Of a stretch of DNA of 40,703 nucleotides, positions 23,761-30,958 are shown piece by piece. The notes under the pieces were generated by a model. The model made no database searches. It was not told the DNA's origin and worked only from the letters and a program-made list of their open reading frames with translations. This stretch comes from Verrucomicrobiota bacterium (GTDB lineage: Bacteria; Verrucomicrobiota; Verrucomicrobiia; Limisphaerales; UBA1100), in assembly GCA_028343615.1 (NCBI GenBank), contig JAOLZA010000021.1:1-40703 (forward strand). Reading direction: 5' to 3'. Position 1 is the stretch's first letter, and every line of letters begins with the position of its first letter. The translations under genes and the position numbers were made by a program.

Positions 23761-24834
23761 TTATGGACGCACCACGCGGATACGGTGGGTGTTGGTGTCG
23801 CCGATGTAAACCGAGCCGTCATGGTCCACAAAAATCCCGTGCAGCCGATCCATGCGGCATTTCAATGGATCGCCTACGGGACCATCGCCCTTTTTCCCGT
23901 CGCCGGCGATCAACTCTATCCGACCGGTATGGCGGTCTATCATACGTACCGTGTGGCTTTCCGTGTCGGCCAAGTAAACATTCCCTTTCGGACCCACTGC
24001 AATTCCCTTGGGGCCCGAGAGGGTTGCCTTCTTTGCTGCCCCCCCGTTACCGGTAAACCCTTTCTTTCCCTTGCCGGCCTCGTGGTGGATCGTGCCTTTT
24101 TTCAGGTCCAGTCGGTACACCGCGTTGCCCTCGCGCAGAGCCAGCCACATTTGGTGCCCCGCGAAATCAATCGCGCGCGGGCCGTTCAGTGGGGTGCCAG
24201 CAATGGGAGCACCATCGAGAGTTCGTTTTCGCTCGCCGGTCCCGGCAAAGGTAACAATACGCCCGGTATCCAAATTCACCCGACGTATACGGTGATTGCC
24301 AATGTCGCAGATGTATAGGTTGCCGTTGGGGCCGAATTGGATGCTGTGTGGCGCCTTCAGCCGTGCCTTAACCGCCTGACCTCCATCGCCGGAAAAGCCT
24401 GCATCTCCAGTACCGGCCACAGTGCTGATGCGGCCTGTCTGGGCGTCCACGCGCCGGATAAGGTGGTTTTTCATTTCCACGAAAAACATGTTGCCCGCGC
24501 GGTCGAAACGCACCTCGTAAGGCTCGTTTAAGCGTGCCTTGGTGGCAGGGCCGCCGTCGCCGCTCCAACCTTTTTGGCCGGTGCCAGCCACGGTGGTGAT
24601 GATGCCGGATTTTCCGTCCACACGGCGGATGGCGTGGTTGAAGGTGTCGCAAAGGTACAGGGCACGATCTGGCCCGCGCACCACGCCGAATGGGCCATTG
24701 ATGCGTGCCTTGGAGGCTGGACCGCCATCGCCGGTGTATCCGGGTTCTCCCGTTCCCACAAAAGTGTCAATGGTTGCTGCTGGGCTCGGAAAGGCCAAAA
24801 TCACCGTCAGAAGGAATATGAATCGGGCATTCAT
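23761..24834 (-). CDS. Secreted NHL-repeat beta-propeller protein
   Basis: A 357-residue protein with signal peptide MNARFIFLLTVILAFPSPAA. Then come five to six NHL-type units of the pattern TVAGTGDAGFSGDGGQAVKARLKAPHSI ... LYICDIGNHRIRRVNLDTGRI. Known NHL propellers of this group are exported and of varied or unknown function. An upstream in-frame ATG at 24885 would add MKTALIALLGGLPVGCA, itself a lipoprotein-like signal with a Cys. That codon lies exactly where the conserved leader puts the start codons of three other lipoproteins. Two starts are thus possible; I list the inner one because its signal peptide directly precedes the mature propeller. Confidence 0.82.
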   Translation of the reverse strand: MNARFIFLLTVILAFPSPAATIDTFVGTGEPGYTGDGGPASKARINGPFGVVRGPDRALYLCDTFNHAIRRVDGKSGIITTVAGTGQKGWSGDGGPATKARLNEPYEVRFDRAGNMFFVEMKNHLIRRVDAQTGRISTVAGTGDAGFSGDGGQAVKARLKAPHSIQFGPNGNLYICDIGNHRIRRVNLDTGRIVTFAGTGERKRTLDGAPIAGTPLNGPRAIDFAGHQMWLALREGNAVYRLDLKKGTIHHEAGKGKKGFTGNGGAAKKATLSGPKGIAVGPKGNVYLADTESHTVRMIDRHTGRIELIAGDGKKGDGPVGDPLKCRMDRLHGIFVDHDGSVYIGDTNTHRIRVVRP

Positions 24835-24882
24835 GGCGCACCCCACAGGCAGCCCTCCCAACAAAGCAATCAGTGCGGTCTT

Positions 24883-24932
24883 CATGCCCGCCAGCCTACG
24901 CTTCACCGGCTCTGGTGTAAATGCTGTTGGGG
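24883..24932 (-). repeat. Conserved leader, copy 2, with vestigial lipoprotein start
   Basis: On the minus strand AGCATTTACACCAGAGCCGG, TGAAGCGTAGGCTGGCGGGC, ATG (24885-24883). The following 17 codons spell a lipoprotein-like signal ending LPVGCA, in frame with the NHL gene at 24834. Confidence 0.7.
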
Positions 24933-24979
24933 GACCTGATTGAGACGACGGTGACGGAGGCTTATGAAGAGGGAGCGGG

Positions 24980-25705
24980 TCATTGGTGAATTGAACACTT
25001 GGGCAACGCCTTACTTAATTCAGCCGCACCCGCGTCGGTGATTTTTGTACTGCCCAAGTTAAGGAAGGTGAGGTTCTGCAACTTGGCCACCTCCTTGAGG
25101 CCCGCGTCGGTGATATCGGTGGCGCTCAAGCCAAGCAATCGGAGCTTCTGCAACTTGGCCAATTCCTTGAGGCCCTCGTCGGTGATTTTGGTGTTATTCA
25201 AAAACAGCTCATCGAGCTTCTTCAACTTGGCCAATTCCTTGAGGCCCGCGTCGGTGATATCGGTGCGCTCCAAGCCAAGCGAGGTGAGCTGCTTCAACTT
25301 GGCCAATTCCTTGATGCCCGCGTCAGTGACTTTGGTTCGGGTCAAAACAAGGACGTGGAGGTTCTGCAACTTGGCCACCTCCTTGATTCTCTCGTCGGTG
25401 ATTTGGGTTTTGTACAAGCTAAGCCGTGTGACTTTCGCCAAATCCGCCTCGGTGAGTTTGCCTTTCGGTTTCTCGAGTGATATACGAATCACCATCTCAA
25501 CTGTGGGGTCGGCAATGAGCTTGGCGGAGGTAGCTTTGGGCGTCTGCGGATTCTTCGCCCCTACCTTTGGTTGAATCTTCGGCGTGGCTGTCGCGTTCAC
25601 ATCCGTCTTTGGAGTTTCAGGAGTCTTCGCCTGTGGTTCCGGTAAATCCTTCTTCCCACACCCCACCAACGCCACAGACATCAATATCAATAAGGTTTGC
25701 TTCAT
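24980..25705 (-). CDS. Leucine-rich-repeat lipoprotein
   Basis: A 241-residue paralogue of the protein at 22870-23622. The lipoprotein signal is MKQTLLILMSVALVGCGKK (Cys16), followed by a Pro/Thr/Lys-rich linker (about 20-60) and a helix (LIADPTVEMVIRISLEKPKGKLTEADLAKV). Then there are about six 24-residue LRR units such as ITDAGLKELAKLKKLDELFLNNTK and the same cap (DAGAAELSKALPKCSIHQ). Its start overlaps the end of the 45-residue open frame upstream (ATGA), so it may be the last gene of the coupled chain starting at 27585. Probable role: surface or periplasmic binding protein; partner unknown. Confidence 0.87.
   Translation of the reverse strand: MKQTLLILMSVALVGCGKKDLPEPQAKTPETPKTDVNATATPKIQPKVGAKNPQTPKATSAKLIADPTVEMVIRISLEKPKGKLTEADLAKVTRLSLYKTQITDERIKEVAKLQNLHVLVLTRTKVTDAGIKELAKLKQLTSLGLERTDITDAGLKELAKLKKLDELFLNNTKITDEGLKELAKLQKLRLLGLSATDITDAGLKEVAKLQNLTFLNLGSTKITDAGAAELSKALPKCSIHQ
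25020..25400. repeat. Tandem 72-bp coding repeats (LRR)
   Basis: Five to six units related to those at 22920-23385, with blocks such as CTTGGCCAATTCCTTGAGGC and CCGCGTCGGTGATATCGGTG. The two arrays are close enough to allow recombination between the paralogues. Confidence 0.8.
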
Positions 25706-25839
25706 GCCCGCCACCCTACCAACGCCAACCATCGATGCAATCCGCAACCACCCAAAAAATTCTCACAGCCCCATAAGAATACAACAGTCCCCCCGAAGGG
25801 AGTGGGTGGGGTCGCTTTCTCCCCTGTGCCGCTCGTCAT
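25702..25839 (-). CDS. Short open frame between DoxX-like and LRR genes (doubtful)
   Basis: 45 codons from ATG 25839 (overlapping the DoxX-like stop as TGATG) to TGA 25704-25702 (overlapping the LRR ATG as ATGA). It reads MTSGTGEKATPPTPFGGTVV ... ending WLALVGWRA. GEKATPP also occurs in the truncated FGE-like lipoprotein (GCGEKATPPKAF), so this may be a remnant of a similar gene. No homologous domain is visible. It may serve only to pass ribosomes along. Confidence 0.3.
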   Translation of the reverse strand: MTSGTGEKATPPTPFGGTVVFLWGCENFLGGCGLHRWLALVGWRA

Positions 25840-26207
25840 CACGCGTTGAGGAGTCGGTAATTGATGACCGCTATGGTCAGGGAGAGCACCAGCAAGGTCA
25901 GCGAGGGCAGCATCTTGAACCACGGATTCTTCACTCGCAGATGTATGATAAACGCACATCCCATTAGGAAGGCGATGCCCAGACCGCCTGCTATGGCGGA
26001 AGGCTTCCGCTCAATGCCGATGAGCAGCAGCAGCGCAAAAGTCAGTTTGAGAATTCCAAACAAATCGCGCAGCCAGTCCGGTAGGCCATACTGTTTGAAC
26101 TCCTGAATGGCGTTGTCGTAGGACTGATTGCCCGGCATTGGCAATGTAAATTCCTGGCTCAACCGGGAGTTCGAAAACAGGGGCGACCGGGCCGCCGCCC
26201 GTTTCAT
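25839..26207 (-). CDS. DoxX-like membrane protein, short N-terminus
   Basis: A 122-residue protein. FKQYGLPDWLRDLFGILKLTFALLLLIGI (about 37-65) is the DoxX-family second-helix region, followed by segments IAGGLGIAFLMGCAFIIHL (about 71-89) and LPSLTLLVLSLTIAVINY (about 100-117). DoxX-type proteins are four-helix inner-membrane proteins of unclear, often redox-related, role. Here the first helix is missing: the N-terminus MKRAAARSPLFSNSRLSQEF is polar. The start at 26207 overlaps the stop of the upstream M48-like gene (ATGA), which supports it over ATG 26138. Either this is a naturally shortened protein or its first helix was lost when the present arrangement arose. Confidence 0.65.
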   Translation of the reverse strand: MKRAAARSPLFSNSRLSQEFTLPMPGNQSYDNAIQEFKQYGLPDWLRDLFGILKLTFALLLLIGIERKPSAIAGGLGIAFLMGCAFIIHLRVKNPWFKMLPSLTLLVLSLTIAVINYRLLNA

Positions 26208-27289
26208 GCCGAGGGTGGGGAAACCCAAAGCGCCGGGCGGCCGACGTTGCAATGCACGGCACGCCCCAACAACGTCAACGTGGCCCAAGAGTAGTAGAGG
26301 TTGCTGCGCGCGAGATTGCCGGCAACAAAACCTGACAGCGGTTTCTCAAGTTGGCGCAACCGCAGCGAGGCTGACGGAATCGGGTAAAAGATCTTTTGCA
26401 CGGTGGAATTTGAACTGCCGTCTTCGCCGACCAAGTTGGGAAAGCGAGCAATCCATGGCCGCGGGTCGTGGCCAGAATCGGCAGCAGCGCGGTCAGCGGC
26501 GAAGACGGCTTTACGACTCAACGTCGGCAGTATCAGCAGACTGCCGAACGTCCAAAGCGTCATCCAACAGGCGTGGCCGAGCAATGCTTCGGCTGGGGTG
26601 CACTCGGCGAGTTTGAAGATGAGCGATCCGAAAAAACCACCGATGAGATTCCAACCGAGAACCAGAATGAATGCACGGTCAGGCAGGCCATTCTCCAACT
26701 GCCACTGACGCCGGCCCGATTCCACGGCGAGTTCTTCCTTCGGCAAATTTGCCAACCAACGTTCCGGTATCAGGCTTTTGGCGCGACGTCCAAAACCTAC
26801 GATCCCACCGGTGAAAGCCGGGTCGGTGGTGTTGGCGGTCAGAAGCGTTCCGCCATCATGCGGAGTTTCCTTGATTGGAACACCTTCCATCGCGCGGAAG
26901 AGTTGCCGACGGCCGAGCGCCAGCCCCGCTGTCGCGAGCAGAATGGCAAAACAGAATCCGCCCGAGAGTCGGAAGCTGACGTAGCTCAGGAAACCCACTC
27001 CGGTCAGCACCAGCGAGTGAACGAGCGCGCCGCGCGACCAGCGATGGAGGAAGGCCGTGATCGTTGGCCGTGGTTCGGGCATCAGCAAAATGCCGCCGAT
27101 GAAATCGAACACGGCCTGGACCGCGACCGCCGCCCCCAATATGAAACCGAGACGACGGATGCCGAGGTCGCTGGTATCATAGCTCGCCAGCCAGTAAAGG
27201 CCCGCTGCAGCCGTCAACACCCAGAAGCCGACGTTCGTGATGCCGAGCCACAGGCGGCGGCGTGCCAGCTTTTTCATCTCCGGTGTCAT
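26204..27289 (-). CDS. M48-like membrane protein lacking catalytic residues
   Basis: A 361-residue protein with about four hydrophobic segments in the N-terminal part (near 14-36, 48-70, 88-106, 112-126) and two more near 205-226 and 237-256. The middle reads AFTGGIVGF ... WLANLPKEELAVESGRRQ (158-195), laid out like the M48 metallopeptidase stretch (NAF ... L-x-x-E-E-L ... HExxH). The zinc site HExxH is replaced by ESGRR. SRKAVFAADRAAADSGHDP (258-276) parallels the M48 third-ligand block ExxAD, with the Glu lost. FYPIPSASLRLRQL (301-314) parallels the closing HPp-x-x-R-I-x-x-L. The relation to M48 is inferred from motif order. Start and stop overlap neighbouring genes. Confidence 0.55.
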   Translation of the reverse strand: MTPEMKKLARRRLWLGITNVGFWVLTAAAGLYWLASYDTSDLGIRRLGFILGAAVAVQAVFDFIGGILLMPEPRPTITAFLHRWSRGALVHSLVLTGVGFLSYVSFRLSGGFCFAILLATAGLALGRRQLFRAMEGVPIKETPHDGGTLLTANTTDPAFTGGIVGFGRRAKSLIPERWLANLPKEELAVESGRRQWQLENGLPDRAFILVLGWNLIGGFFGSLIFKLAECTPAEALLGHACWMTLWTFGSLLILPTLSRKAVFAADRAAADSGHDPRPWIARFPNLVGEDGSSNSTVQKIFYPIPSASLRLRQLEKPLSGFVAGNLARSNLYYSWATLTLLGRAVHCNVGRPALWVSPPSA

Positions 27290-27585
27290 GGGGTTACCCC
27301 TCTGATCCAGCTCACATCCACCACCGGATGCGTGTCCGCCTGCTTGAATCCTTTTCTCTTAAAATAAGCCGGCTCCTTCCAACTCCCATCCACCCCCGCA
27401 TTCGCCGCCGCGTACGCCGCGTAATCCTTTACCCGCGTTTCCCAAATGCAAAACGATACCTCCGTCCCCGGAACCGGAACAAACTTCATGCCCAAGGTGT
27501 TGGTGAAGGCCTTGGGTGGTGTTGCCTTTTCCCCACACCCCACCACCGTAATCGCAATCGCAATCATCAAGAGAACCTGCTTCAT
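27286..27585 (-). pseudogene. Truncated FGE/SUMF1-like lipoprotein
   Basis: A 99-residue open frame. MKQVLLMIAIAITVVGCGEK is a lipoprotein signal (Cys17). Then NTLGMKFVPVPGTEVSFCIWETRVKDYAAYAAA ... HPVVDVSW is the start of a formylglycine-generating-enzyme-like (SUMF1) domain. Full domains are about 220-260 residues, with the catalytic Cys and the GFR end at the C-terminus; here the chain stops after VSWIRGVTP. The TGA overlaps the start of the M48-like gene (ATGA). It looks as if the M48/DoxX pair replaced the rest of the gene. Whether the fragment is still made is unknown; it keeps a good leader. Confidence 0.75.
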
Positions 27586-27630
27586 GCCCGCCACCCTATG
27601 CCTCACCGGCTCTGGTGTAAATACGTGGAG
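27583..27630 (-). repeat. Conserved leader, copy 4
   Basis: On the minus strand ATTTACACCAGAGCCGGTGA, GGCATAGGGTGGCGGGC, ATG. It is the closest match to copies 1 and 2. The shortened third copy (25703-25722) keeps only TAGGGTGGCGGGCATG. Confidence 0.75.
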
Positions 27631-27792
27631 TCTTTTTTTACCCCTGCAAAAAAGAGGGGGGTGTATATGCAGGCGACAGCCGTTGGGGGGTAGTGTCTCT
27701 CCAGTACTAGTCATACGCGGCCAAACATAGCCAGACTTGTTGTGACTTTTGTTGTGACTTTGACCATTTGGAGGTGCGTGAAAAGACAAAAG

Positions 27793-27814
27793 CCCTGTTT
27801 TTAAAGGCTGTAAA
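27793..27814 (-). terminator. Weak terminator after tRNA-Val
   Basis: On the minus strand AGCCT-TTAAAAACA-GGGCT-TTTG lies a few bases beyond the tRNA 3' end. The stem has five pairs including one T-G wobble, and the T-tract is short. Confidence 0.4.
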
Positions 27815-27818
27815 TGGA

Positions 27819-27893
27819 TGGTGCGCACTGCAGGATTTGAACCTACGACCCCATCGGTGTGAACGATGTGCTCTACCACTGAGCTAAGCGCGC
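27819..27893 (-). tRNA. tRNA-Val (anticodon CAC)
   Basis: A 75-nt cloverleaf read on the minus strand. The acceptor stem GCGCGCT/AGTGCGC is followed by A and an encoded CCA (end at 27819). The D-arm is GCTC...GAGC with TTAGCTCAGTGGTAGAGC. The anticodon arm is CATCG-TTCACAC-CGATG with CAC at positions 34-36, reading the valine codon GUG. The T-arm is TAGG-TTCAAAT-CCTG. All invariant positions look normal. It separates the accessory region on its 3' side from the nadB/panC operon on its 5' side. Confidence 0.96.
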
Positions 27894-27938
27894 AAGGGCG
27901 GAAAAGGTATCCCTTCCCGAAGATTTTTCAAGCTGTTT

Positions 27939-29567
27939 TCAATCAGTCACTCCGACAACTCCTTCAGGAACCGCACGCCGGCGCACGGTATCGCATTGGG
28001 CCCACGTTTCGTCTTGGCCGGGGAGATCGAGGTTGTAATGAAGCCCACGGCTCTCAGGGCGCTCGAGGGCGCAGCCGATAATCAGTTCGGCCACTTGGGC
28101 GATGTTGCGCAGCTCGAGCAAATCCGCCGTCACTTTAAAGTCCCAATAATATTGTCGGATTTCTTCGCGCAGATTTTCGACGCGTGCACGCGCCCGGCGC
28201 AGGCGTTTTTGTGTGCGCACGATGCTCACGTAATCCCACATACACCGGCGAATCTCATCCCAATTATGCGACACCACCACCAACTCATCCGGATCCGTCG
28301 CATCGCCCGAATGCCATGCAGGGATGGTAGCCTCAATAGGCGGCAGCGGTTCGGTGGTGGAGTACTGCGCCGCACGATGAGCACACACGAGGCCTTCGAG
28401 TAACGAATTACTGGCGAGCCGATTCGCGCCGTGTAAGCCGGTGCAGGCCACTTCGCCCACCGCCAGCAATCCGGGTAATTCAGTTTGGCCGTTCACGCCG
28501 GCCACAACGCCGCCGCATTGATAGTGCGCGGCGGGCACCACGGGAATAGCGTCTTTAGTGATGTCCACGCCAAAGGCCTGGCACGTTCGGTAAATATTCG
28601 GGAAACGGTCGATGATGAATGGCGCAGATTTATGCGTAATATCCAGCAACATATGCTCCGCGCCGGTGCGTTTCATTTCGCTATCGATCGCGCGCGCCAC
28701 GATATCACGAGGGGCGAGACTGGCCATTGGATGCGCGGTGTCCATAAATTCGCGCCCGTCCAAACCCTTTAATACCGCGCCCTCACCACGCAAGGCTTCG
28801 CTCACGAGAAAGGATTTTGCTTTCGGATGAAACAGACACGTCGGATGGAATTGCGTAAATTCCATGTTCGCAACCGGCACGCCCGCGCGAAAGGCCATCG
28901 CCACGCCATCGCCCGTCGCGATATCGGGGTTGGTCGTGTATAGATAAACTTTACCGCAACCCCCTGTGGCCAACAATGTGTGCGGCGCACTAAAGGTTTC
29001 CACCTCGCCGGAATTGCGGTTTAGCACATACGCGCCAAGACAACGATTTTCCCCTGATCGCTCAAGCTTCTCAGTTGTAATCAAATCAATCGCGAAGTGA
29101 TCCTCGAACACCGAAACATTTGGCGAACGCTCAATGGCCGAGAGCAACGCACGCATCACTTCGCGACCGGTGGCATCCTTCGAATGCAACACGCGCCGTT
29201 TCGAGTGCCCACCCTCTTTGCCCAACGAGTAAAACCGTTCACCATCAGCCGAGATACTTTCACCGCGCGTGAATTCCATCCCGAGCGCGATCAATTCCTC
29301 AATGCGATCGGGCCCATCCTCCACTACCGCACGCACCACTTCCTCGCGACATAATCCCGCGCCCGCACGCAACGTATCAGCCACGTGCAGGTCAAACGTG
29401 TCCGTGGGTTTTGTCACCGCCGCGATACCACCCTGCGCGTATTGGGTATTGGCCTCAGTGAGATTTTTTTTGGTGATGATAGCCACCCGCCCGTGCGGCG
29501 CAACTTTGAGAGCATAGGTTAATCCCGCGATGCCACTACCGATCACGATATAATCAAAATTTTTCAT
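27939..29567 (-). CDS. nadB: L-aspartate oxidase
   Basis: A 542-residue flavoprotein that oxidises L-aspartate to iminoaspartate, the first step of NAD synthesis from aspartate. The Rossmann FAD motif IVIGSGIAGLTYAL is at 7-20, then the family blocks NTQYAQGGIAAV, RVLHSKDATGREV, LLATGGCGKVYLYTTNP, FTQFHPTCLF and HYQCGGVVAGVNG. In the C-terminal helical domain HRAAQYS and RRCMWDYVSIVRTQKRL are seen. All regions expected for a full-length NadB of the succinate dehydrogenase flavoprotein superfamily are present. NadA and NadC are not in the window. The gene begins 15 bp after panC and is surely in the same operon. tRNA-Val lies downstream. Confidence 0.97.
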   Translation of the reverse strand: MKNFDYIVIGSGIAGLTYALKVAPHGRVAIITKKNLTEANTQYAQGGIAAVTKPTDTFDLHVADTLRAGAGLCREEVVRAVVEDGPDRIEELIALGMEFTRGESISADGERFYSLGKEGGHSKRRVLHSKDATGREVMRALLSAIERSPNVSVFEDHFAIDLITTEKLERSGENRCLGAYVLNRNSGEVETFSAPHTLLATGGCGKVYLYTTNPDIATGDGVAMAFRAGVPVANMEFTQFHPTCLFHPKAKSFLVSEALRGEGAVLKGLDGREFMDTAHPMASLAPRDIVARAIDSEMKRTGAEHMLLDITHKSAPFIIDRFPNIYRTCQAFGVDITKDAIPVVPAAHYQCGGVVAGVNGQTELPGLLAVGEVACTGLHGANRLASNSLLEGLVCAHRAAQYSTTEPLPPIEATIPAWHSGDATDPDELVVVSHNWDEIRRCMWDYVSIVRTQKRLRRARARVENLREEIRQYYWDFKVTADLLELRNIAQVAELIIGCALERPESRGLHYNLDLPGQDETWAQCDTVRRRAVPEGVVGVTD

Positions 29568-29582
29568 ATTTGATGCCCTTGC

Positions 29583-30416
29583 CTATAACCGAGCGTTATC
29601 AATCAATCGCGTCTTTCCGATGAACACTGCCAGCGCCATTCGCGCGCCTTTCATTGGCTTCACAGGCCGCATCATTTTTTCATCAAAAAACTCAACGTAA
29701 TCCACTTTCGCTGCTGGTTGTTGTTCTATGGAATGTATCAACCGCCGTTTTAATCCGCGCAAGTTTCCATTATGGACGGCCGCGCGAGCCAAACCGATCG
29801 CTTGCCACAACGCGGCGGCTTGTTGGCGTTCGGATTTATTCAAGAACACATTGCGCGAGCTGCAAGCTAGGCCGTCGGCCTCACGCACAGTGGGGCCGAT
29901 GATAATACGCGTGGGTAAATTTAAATCACGCGTCACTCGGCGGATGAGTGAAGCTTGTTGCCAATCTTTCTCGCCAAAGATTGCGGAGGTTGGCAGCACC
30001 AAATTGAAGAGCTTCACAACCACTGTGCCCACCCCTCGAAAATGACCTTGGCGTGATTCACCTTCCATCCCTAGTGACACAACGGTTTCGTTAATTGTGG
30101 TACTAGCGTCATTTTCGTAAAGCGACTTTGGGGCAAAAACCACGTCCACACCTTCAGCATAGCAAAGTTTCTTATCCGCGGCCAACGGGCGCGGGTAAGA
30201 GCGTAAATCCTTGGCGACATTGAACTGCGTGGGGTTCACATAAATGCTGACGACGACGATGCCGTTCACACCGGCCGCTTTGCGCGCGCGAGGAATGAGG
30301 CTTACGTGCCCCGCATGAAGTGCGCCCATCGTGGGCACGAGTGCCACGCGCTCGCCTTCACGTTTCCACCGCTGGGCTTGGCGCTGCATCGCGGCGGGGT
30401 TGCAGATGGTTTTCAC
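29583..30416 (-). CDS. panC: Pantoate-beta-alanine ligase
   Basis: A 277-residue enzyme that joins pantoate and beta-alanine with ATP to make pantothenate, the precursor of CoA. ALVPTMGALHAGHVSLI gives the nucleotidyltransferase HxGH motif (H28-A-G-H). VVSIYVNPTQFN, FGEKDWQQ and DGLACSSRNVFL (the KMSKS-equivalent region) are the other family blocks. The start is GTG at 30416: it gives the same N-terminal length as E. coli PanC, whereas the upstream GTG at 30443 lies inside the terminator of the glutaredoxin gene. Size and motifs are normal. It is followed after 15 bp by nadB. Confidence 0.96.
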   Translation of the reverse strand: MKTICNPAAMQRQAQRWKREGERVALVPTMGALHAGHVSLIPRARKAAGVNGIVVVSIYVNPTQFNVAKDLRSYPRPLAADKKLCYAEGVDVVFAPKSLYENDASTTINETVVSLGMEGESRQGHFRGVGTVVVKLFNLVLPTSAIFGEKDWQQASLIRRVTRDLNLPTRIIIGPTVREADGLACSSRNVFLNKSERQQAAALWQAIGLARAAVHNGNLRGLKRRLIHSIEQQPAAKVDYVEFFDEKMMRPVKPMKGARMALAVFIGKTRLIDNARL

Positions 30417-30420
30417 GCGA

Positions 30421-30451
30421 TAAAAAAACGGGCCGGGAATCACCGGCCCGT
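30421..30451 (-). terminator. Rho-independent terminator of the glutaredoxin gene
   Basis: On the minus strand ACGGGCCGG/CCGGCCCGT (nine perfect pairs) with a short loop is followed by TTTTTTTA. It lies between the glutaredoxin stop and the panC start, so panC needs its own promoter or read-through. Confidence 0.92.
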
Positions 30452-30469
30452 TGCAAAATTTTGCCGGTG

Positions 30470-30808
30470 CTAACTTTTGAACTGCATCGACTGTGCCTCA
30501 GGCATCTCGTGCGCACACGGTTGATCAGTCGGTGCGTCAGCCTCGGCGGTGGTGGTGCCGACAACGCTGTTGGCCAGCAACCACGCCTCCACTTCATCGC
30601 CACTGACGTCGGCCAGCATATTGCCGTTGATTTCAACACATGGCTGTAGCATTTGCCCGCTGCGTTCGACCATTTCGGCGCGGTGCTCGGGGTTGTTGAC
30701 CACGTCTTTTTCGTCCCAAGTGAGGTCGTACTTGCGCAGTACCGACCGCACCCCTTCGCTCCAGCCACAAGTTGGCTTGAGGTAACAAGTGATGTTTGCT
30801 TTATCCAT
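30470..30808 (-). CDS. Monothiol-type glutaredoxin family protein
   Basis: A 112-residue thioredoxin-fold protein. ITCYLKPTCGWSEGV has the active site C14-G-W-S17, a single-thiol site like the CGFS glutaredoxins that carry Fe-S clusters or reduce glutathione mixed disulfides. The cis-Pro region reads MLQPCVEINGNMLADVSGDEVEAWL, with an extra Cys beside the proline, and no TVP motif as in standard glutaredoxins. The C-terminal 25 residues are a polar tail. ATG 30808 is chosen as it leads straight into the first strand; the 13 upstream codons lie in the 5' region. It stands alone, divergent from the glycerate kinase gene, and ends in a strong terminator. Confidence 0.85.
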   Translation of the reverse strand: MDKANITCYLKPTCGWSEGVRSVLRKYDLTWDEKDVVNNPEHRAEMVERSGQMLQPCVEINGNMLADVSGDEVEAWLLANSVVGTTTAEADAPTDQPCAHEMPEAQSMQFKS

Positions 30809-30958
30809 AGGTGAGTAGAAAATGACAGAGTAAGGATCAAGTTTCAAGTTTGAAGTTTCAATAAATAAACGATGGCCATGCTCCCGTCACTTTGGGGATT
30901 CTGACTTAGGCGTTCCTTGGAGCTTGGGTATTGGGCATCGGGCATTTACCCTTCCTTC

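Noticed and set aside
26468-27367. 299-codon plus-strand frame
   Set aside because: Antisense to the M48-like gene; composition is typical of a shadow frame (rich in Arg, Glu, Gln) without domains.
30416-30443. GTG at 30443 as panC start
   Set aside because: It lies inside a strong terminator hairpin, and the GTG at 30416 gives the exact family N-terminal length.
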